64,000 nt of DNA from Nepenthes gracilis (taxonomy: Eukaryota; Streptophyta; Magnoliopsida; Caryophyllales; Nepenthaceae), in NCBI GenBank assembly GCA_033239525.1, contig BSYO01000036.1, forward strand, positions 3,432,126 to 3,496,125, read 5' to 3'. A program made the position numbers and the translations under genes. The notes beneath the pieces are model-generated. The model was not told the DNA's origin and ran no database searches. It saw only the letters and a list, made by a program, of their open reading frames with translations. This document shows positions 60,576-64,000 of this stretch, piece by piece. How positions within the stretch are numbered: the first letter of the stretch is position 1; every line of letters starts with the position of its first letter.

Positions 60576-60663
60576 ATAATATTCAAATTAAAATATTCAA
60601 AATTATAATCTAACTCTATTCAAACAACTATCCAAATCTAAGATATGTATTATTAACACAATT

Positions 60664-62271
60664 TGTAGATATACAATTAAGGCAATTGTTCCTACTTGAT
60701 CAAATTTTTACCCACCTAGAAACTACTCATGTCTTTAACAAAGTGAAAATAATAAACGTGCGAGTACAAGACAGTCGAGCCAAACACCAAAGTATGTCTC
60801 ATCCCATGGGTTCGCTCAATAGGATTGCAATTTCAAAAGTGCCCACTTATAGGCCAATCTTGACATTGGAGCTCTGACTACATAGATTTAAGACATATCG
60901 AAAAATATTAAAATCCTTATAGAATAAAGTTAAGGGCCAAATTTATAATGTTGAGATCCTCCAGACGCTAGCATCATCCTTCCGAAGAAGGTTGAGAGGA
61001 AAGAAAATCATCTAAAAGGGAGCTCACTCTCAATCAAAGATTCTAAAGACTCCCAAAGCACTCGTTCGCATTGCACTAATCCAGCTTGAAGGACACTTAA
61101 ACTACGAAACTAGGGAAGAGAGTCTTGAGCGACAGAATTCTTGGAATACTTGAGATTCCGAGCACCCATCAAACCAAGAGGAAGGGTCATGCAGCAGTAT
61201 GTCCAAAACTCTTCCAATCAAACAGATATCATTTTTGTTACAAAAGTAATGATATCCCTAACATCATTAAGCAAGTTAACAAAATTACGCTTTGAAAAGT
61301 TCGATTCGCCTCAAAGAAAGAATCTAATTTGTCCTGATAGTTTGAATTTTTTATTAAGGGTCCTGATTTGTTAGAAGTCTCAATTGATAGAAATCTAAAT
61401 TATACAGAGCACAAATTGTCAGAAAACAAAGTTATTTTGATACCAAATGGTTAAATCTCTACCAAACTAGAATATGAAAAATGCTGAGATATTGAGATCA
61501 GTAAGTGAATAAAATTTTTCATTTGGATAGTTTTATAATCTAAACTTTTAGCAGCTTACAATCTTATACAGATAAATATAAATCTAATAAAAACAATAGA
61601 TTAAGAATTGTGACTTGAATGGAAAAAATAAAATTCTTCTTTATTTTATTGATAAACTTATGTACAATGTACATTTTTACAAGGTAGATTCTAAAGTTAC
61701 TCGGCCAGAAAAAAATAAGGAAAGGGGTGAATCAACAACTAGAAGCAGAAGAATAGGAAAAACACTATAATGATTCACCCCCTCTACATCCAATCAATCA
61801 GCTTTGACTTGTTCATATGAAAATTTAATAAATATGTCACAACACAAGAGTTAAGAGATATTAAATTAGATGATCCTTTCAACAAACTGATAGAAATATA
61901 GATGCTCCATAATAGATGGTAAGGAGCATCAAAGGCAACAACCCAAAAGGAAAATAACTTTGATACAATATATTATATAAAAAAGAAAAACTAAAACGAT
62001 TTTTCATATAAAAAAGGACAACTAAGATAGACGTCATAACCGTCTCTTAAAACAATACAAAAGTATCTAGGAGAGCTCTCTTTTTAGATTTGCCAAATAG
62101 GAACTCTACTAATTGTTGAGATTTGAGATTTGGTGAAAGATCAAATAAAAATCAATAAGATATTAAAACTTCGGATTTGCTTGAAGATCGAATAAGTGCA
62201 ATCCCTTATATAGCCAAAAAAACAAGCTACAGAAAAGGGTGTTTTGAAGCAATCAAATGGTTAAAGAGTCT
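60664..62271. other. Intergenic DNA, no gene recognised
   Basis: AT-rich with short GC-balanced stretches (60740-60860, 60955-61200). Short ORFs lack known domains. A perfect 11-bp inverted repeat, GGGGTGAATCA / TGATTCACCCC, with a 34-nt loop is centred near 61755. Confidence 0.35.
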
Positions 62272-62953
62272 TGATTTCGTTCCCAAAAATACTATTAACA
62301 AAATTATGATTAGATTAATTTATCAATTAATTAACCTTTGGACATGAACTGTACGTCGACACCTCGACCGATCACAATTAAATAAATTTAAAACAAACAT
62401 AGGGTCCAAATATGCAACATCCCATGTGGCTTTAACACTAACTAGAAATGTAATGTTGGACCTTACGTAATGTGTTATACTTATCTAATACATAATTAGA
62501 GTAATATAGTCTACGAAAAACAAACCATCAACATAATCCGATAGTTGACAACTAATCGTCGGACACCCAACGTTTCAAAATAAACATGTATCCACAAATA
62601 TATCCACCGAATTTAACTTGTTGCTATCCGAAATCCAAACATTAACTAAAAACACATCGAAATAAATATTCTAAACTAAAAACATCAACTAACTTGCTCG
62701 AGTGCCACTCAAGCATGAAGTCTCAGGTTTGCCGAGCTCAAGCATGCCTTGGGCGCATTGTTGTTGTTATTTGGTTTTGAGCGCACGTCAGGTCTACTCA
62801 TGCTTAAACCCAAATTCAGGCATGTATCAAGTTCAGATTTAACCGGTCCAATTTTGTCTCTTTTAATCCAATTTTTTATATTTTTTATCTTAATTTTAAT
62901 TATATTAATTTAATTAATCACAATTATCATAATTTAAATACACGGACCTTACA
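62272..62953 (-). repeat. E4 3' LTR, short form (682 bp)
   Basis: On the minus strand it starts TGTAAGGTCCGTG and shares ATTAATTAAATTAATATAAT near its start with S1. Its last ~300 bases (GGATTTCGG..., GGTGTCGACGTAC...TCCAAAGGTTAATTAATTG, ending near TTTTTGGGAACGAAATCA) match the last ~350 of S1. It lacks the middle ~1.5 kb of S1, including the GA-rich leader. The 3' boundary at 62272 is approximate. Confidence 0.6.
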
Positions 62954-64000
62954 TTTCTCACCTCCTTTTTTAAGCAATTTTGTTCTCAAAATTTATAGAG
63001 ATTAAACTCACCTCAATAAACAGATAGATGCAGGTTCTTCTCCCAATTCTCATCTTCTCTCTCCCACATGGCCTCTTAAAAAAATGATTCCGCCATAAGA
63101 CCCTTATTAACATAATTACCATCGTTCGAAACACTTGATCTCTTCAACCCAAAATCTAACCTGGGTCCTCAAGATACACCAAATCCTCATTAACCTTTAA
63201 CGGCTCATACTCAATAATATGTGTCGGGTCAAATCCATGTTGCCATGATATCAACACATGGAATATATTACGAATGTCTCCAAAATTCGACGGCAACACC
63301 AATTTATAGGCCTCCTCACCGATCATTTCCTAAATCTTGAACGGTTCAATGAGCCTTGATTTTAATTTTCCTTTGATCTCAAACCTCAGTATTATGATCC
63401 CAAATCATAATATTAATAGCAACCCCAATCCTAATTAGAAGGTGATCCTAGTAATTCCTCTTGAAATGATATTATCGAATTTACATACTACTCGGATATC
63501 CTTAATGACCATAGAATGACTCCTAAATGTTGTCACATATATCAATTGAGTTTGGCACTCATTTATCATCAAATGACTTGCATGAAAAAAACAGAGATTA
63601 ATCCCGTAGTCTCCCTTTTCAACTATTCTCGAAACTCAGAAGTTTCACAACACAGAATGCAACATAAAGCAAATTTATTGAAGCAATCCACTATAGCGTT
63701 TTCACACGCCAACCAATCTATCCCCAAGATAACACTAGAGTATGACATATCAAATAAAAAACAAACCTGCCAGCAATTTATATCCATCGACCCAAATCGG
63801 ATACCTATGGCACACAATATCCGTGACCATAGAAAATCCTGTGAGTATCGATACAACTAATACATAGTTCATGTTCCCCGAAATAACGAACATATTTAGA
63901 AAACACAACAAATTTATAGACTCTAAATCCAAAGATAATACTAGAGCTGAAATGCTAAAATTAATAATTTTACCTTCCACCACAATAGATATAAAAAAGT
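62954..64000 (-). pseudogene. E4: internally deleted chromovirus gag-pol remnant
   Basis: Continues off the window. On the minus strand: protease piece (63623-63856) with SSVILGIDWLACENAIVDCF; then DIRVVCKFDNI (near 63460-63500), the linker before RT; then directly LRFEIKGKLKSRLIEPFKI (near 63330-63380), the start of the integrase C-terminal domain. After that come FGDIRNIFHVLISWQHGFD and a chromodomain tail, VLWRNHFF, stop, EAMWERED (near 63090-63130). A purine tract AAAAAAGGAGGTGAGAA (62957-62973 on the minus strand) precedes the LTR. RT, RNase H and the integrase core are missing. Plus-strand ORF 63516-63860 is a shadow. Confidence 0.75.

Larger units (their letters stand above)
59500..60658 (+). 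mobile_element. Solo LTR S7 (~683 bp net) containing a TRIM
   Basis: Starts TGTTGGATACGG, ends TATTAACA, flanked by a perfect CAATT duplication (59495-59499 and 60659-60663). A TATA-like TTATAAATATAC lies at 59864. The TRIM at 60105-60575 plus its ATAAT duplication (476 bases) is inserted inside; without it the LTR is 683 bp. No internal region. Confidence 0.6.

Noticed and set aside
60057..60613. ORFs of 70-139 aa in a GC-rich block
   Set aside because: They are reading frames through the two TRIM LTRs, which duplicate them; no independent evidence of coding.

Overview
The window looks like nuclear DNA of a flowering plant. It is AT-rich with long low-complexity stretches. It carries plant-type LTR retrotransposons with 5-bp target-site duplications (TSDs), MITEs, and two plant genes: an intron-containing pectin methylesterase with an inhibitor-like pro-domain, and an ATL-type RING-H2 ubiquitin ligase. 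There are no operons, Shine-Dalgarno sites or CRISPR arrays. The species cannot be named from the sequence.

Layout. 1-13,850: the 3' part of an old Tat-lineage Ty3/gypsy element (E0): integrase end, 3' UTR, then a gene on the opposite strand. A solo LTR (971-3,209) and an 8.8-kb Tekay/Del-like chromovirus (E1, 4,498-13,291) are inserted into it. 14,328-28,223: the pectin methylesterase gene, two exons split by a 12.2-kb intron. The intron exists mainly because a full-length 10.4-kb Tat-lineage element (E2, 15,963-26,322) sits inside a three-copy ~218-bp tandem repeat. 29,200-36,570: a decayed minus-strand Tat element (E3), cut by a solo LTR (33,901-36,080) that carries a dense TTGAC array. 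36,574-49,321: AT-rich DNA with three more solo LTRs, two copies of one MITE (one split by a solo LTR), and a Harbinger-type MITE swollen by a TAA microsatellite. 50,138-51,106: the RING-H2 gene on the minus strand. 51,400-62,270: AT-rich DNA with two further solo LTRs, one of which has swallowed a complete TRIM element. 62,272-64,000: a minus-strand chromovirus remnant that lost most of its pol.

Only the pectin methylesterase (576 aa after splicing, all five catalytic residues plus the conserved Trp) and the RING-H2 protein (322 aa) look functional. All retrotransposon reading frames are broken, mostly by stops where the family expects Trp, Gln or Arg, as expected from C-to-T decay of methylated DNA. 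LTR and TSD coordinates were read base by base; family assignments rest on protein motifs recognised by eye, without database searches.

The observations I consider most worth following are: the two independent copies of a gene lying antisense to Tat pol; the TTGAC(N4)GTCAA array in a solo LTR; the nested TRIM-in-solo-LTR; and the element-filled intron of an apparently intact enzyme gene.
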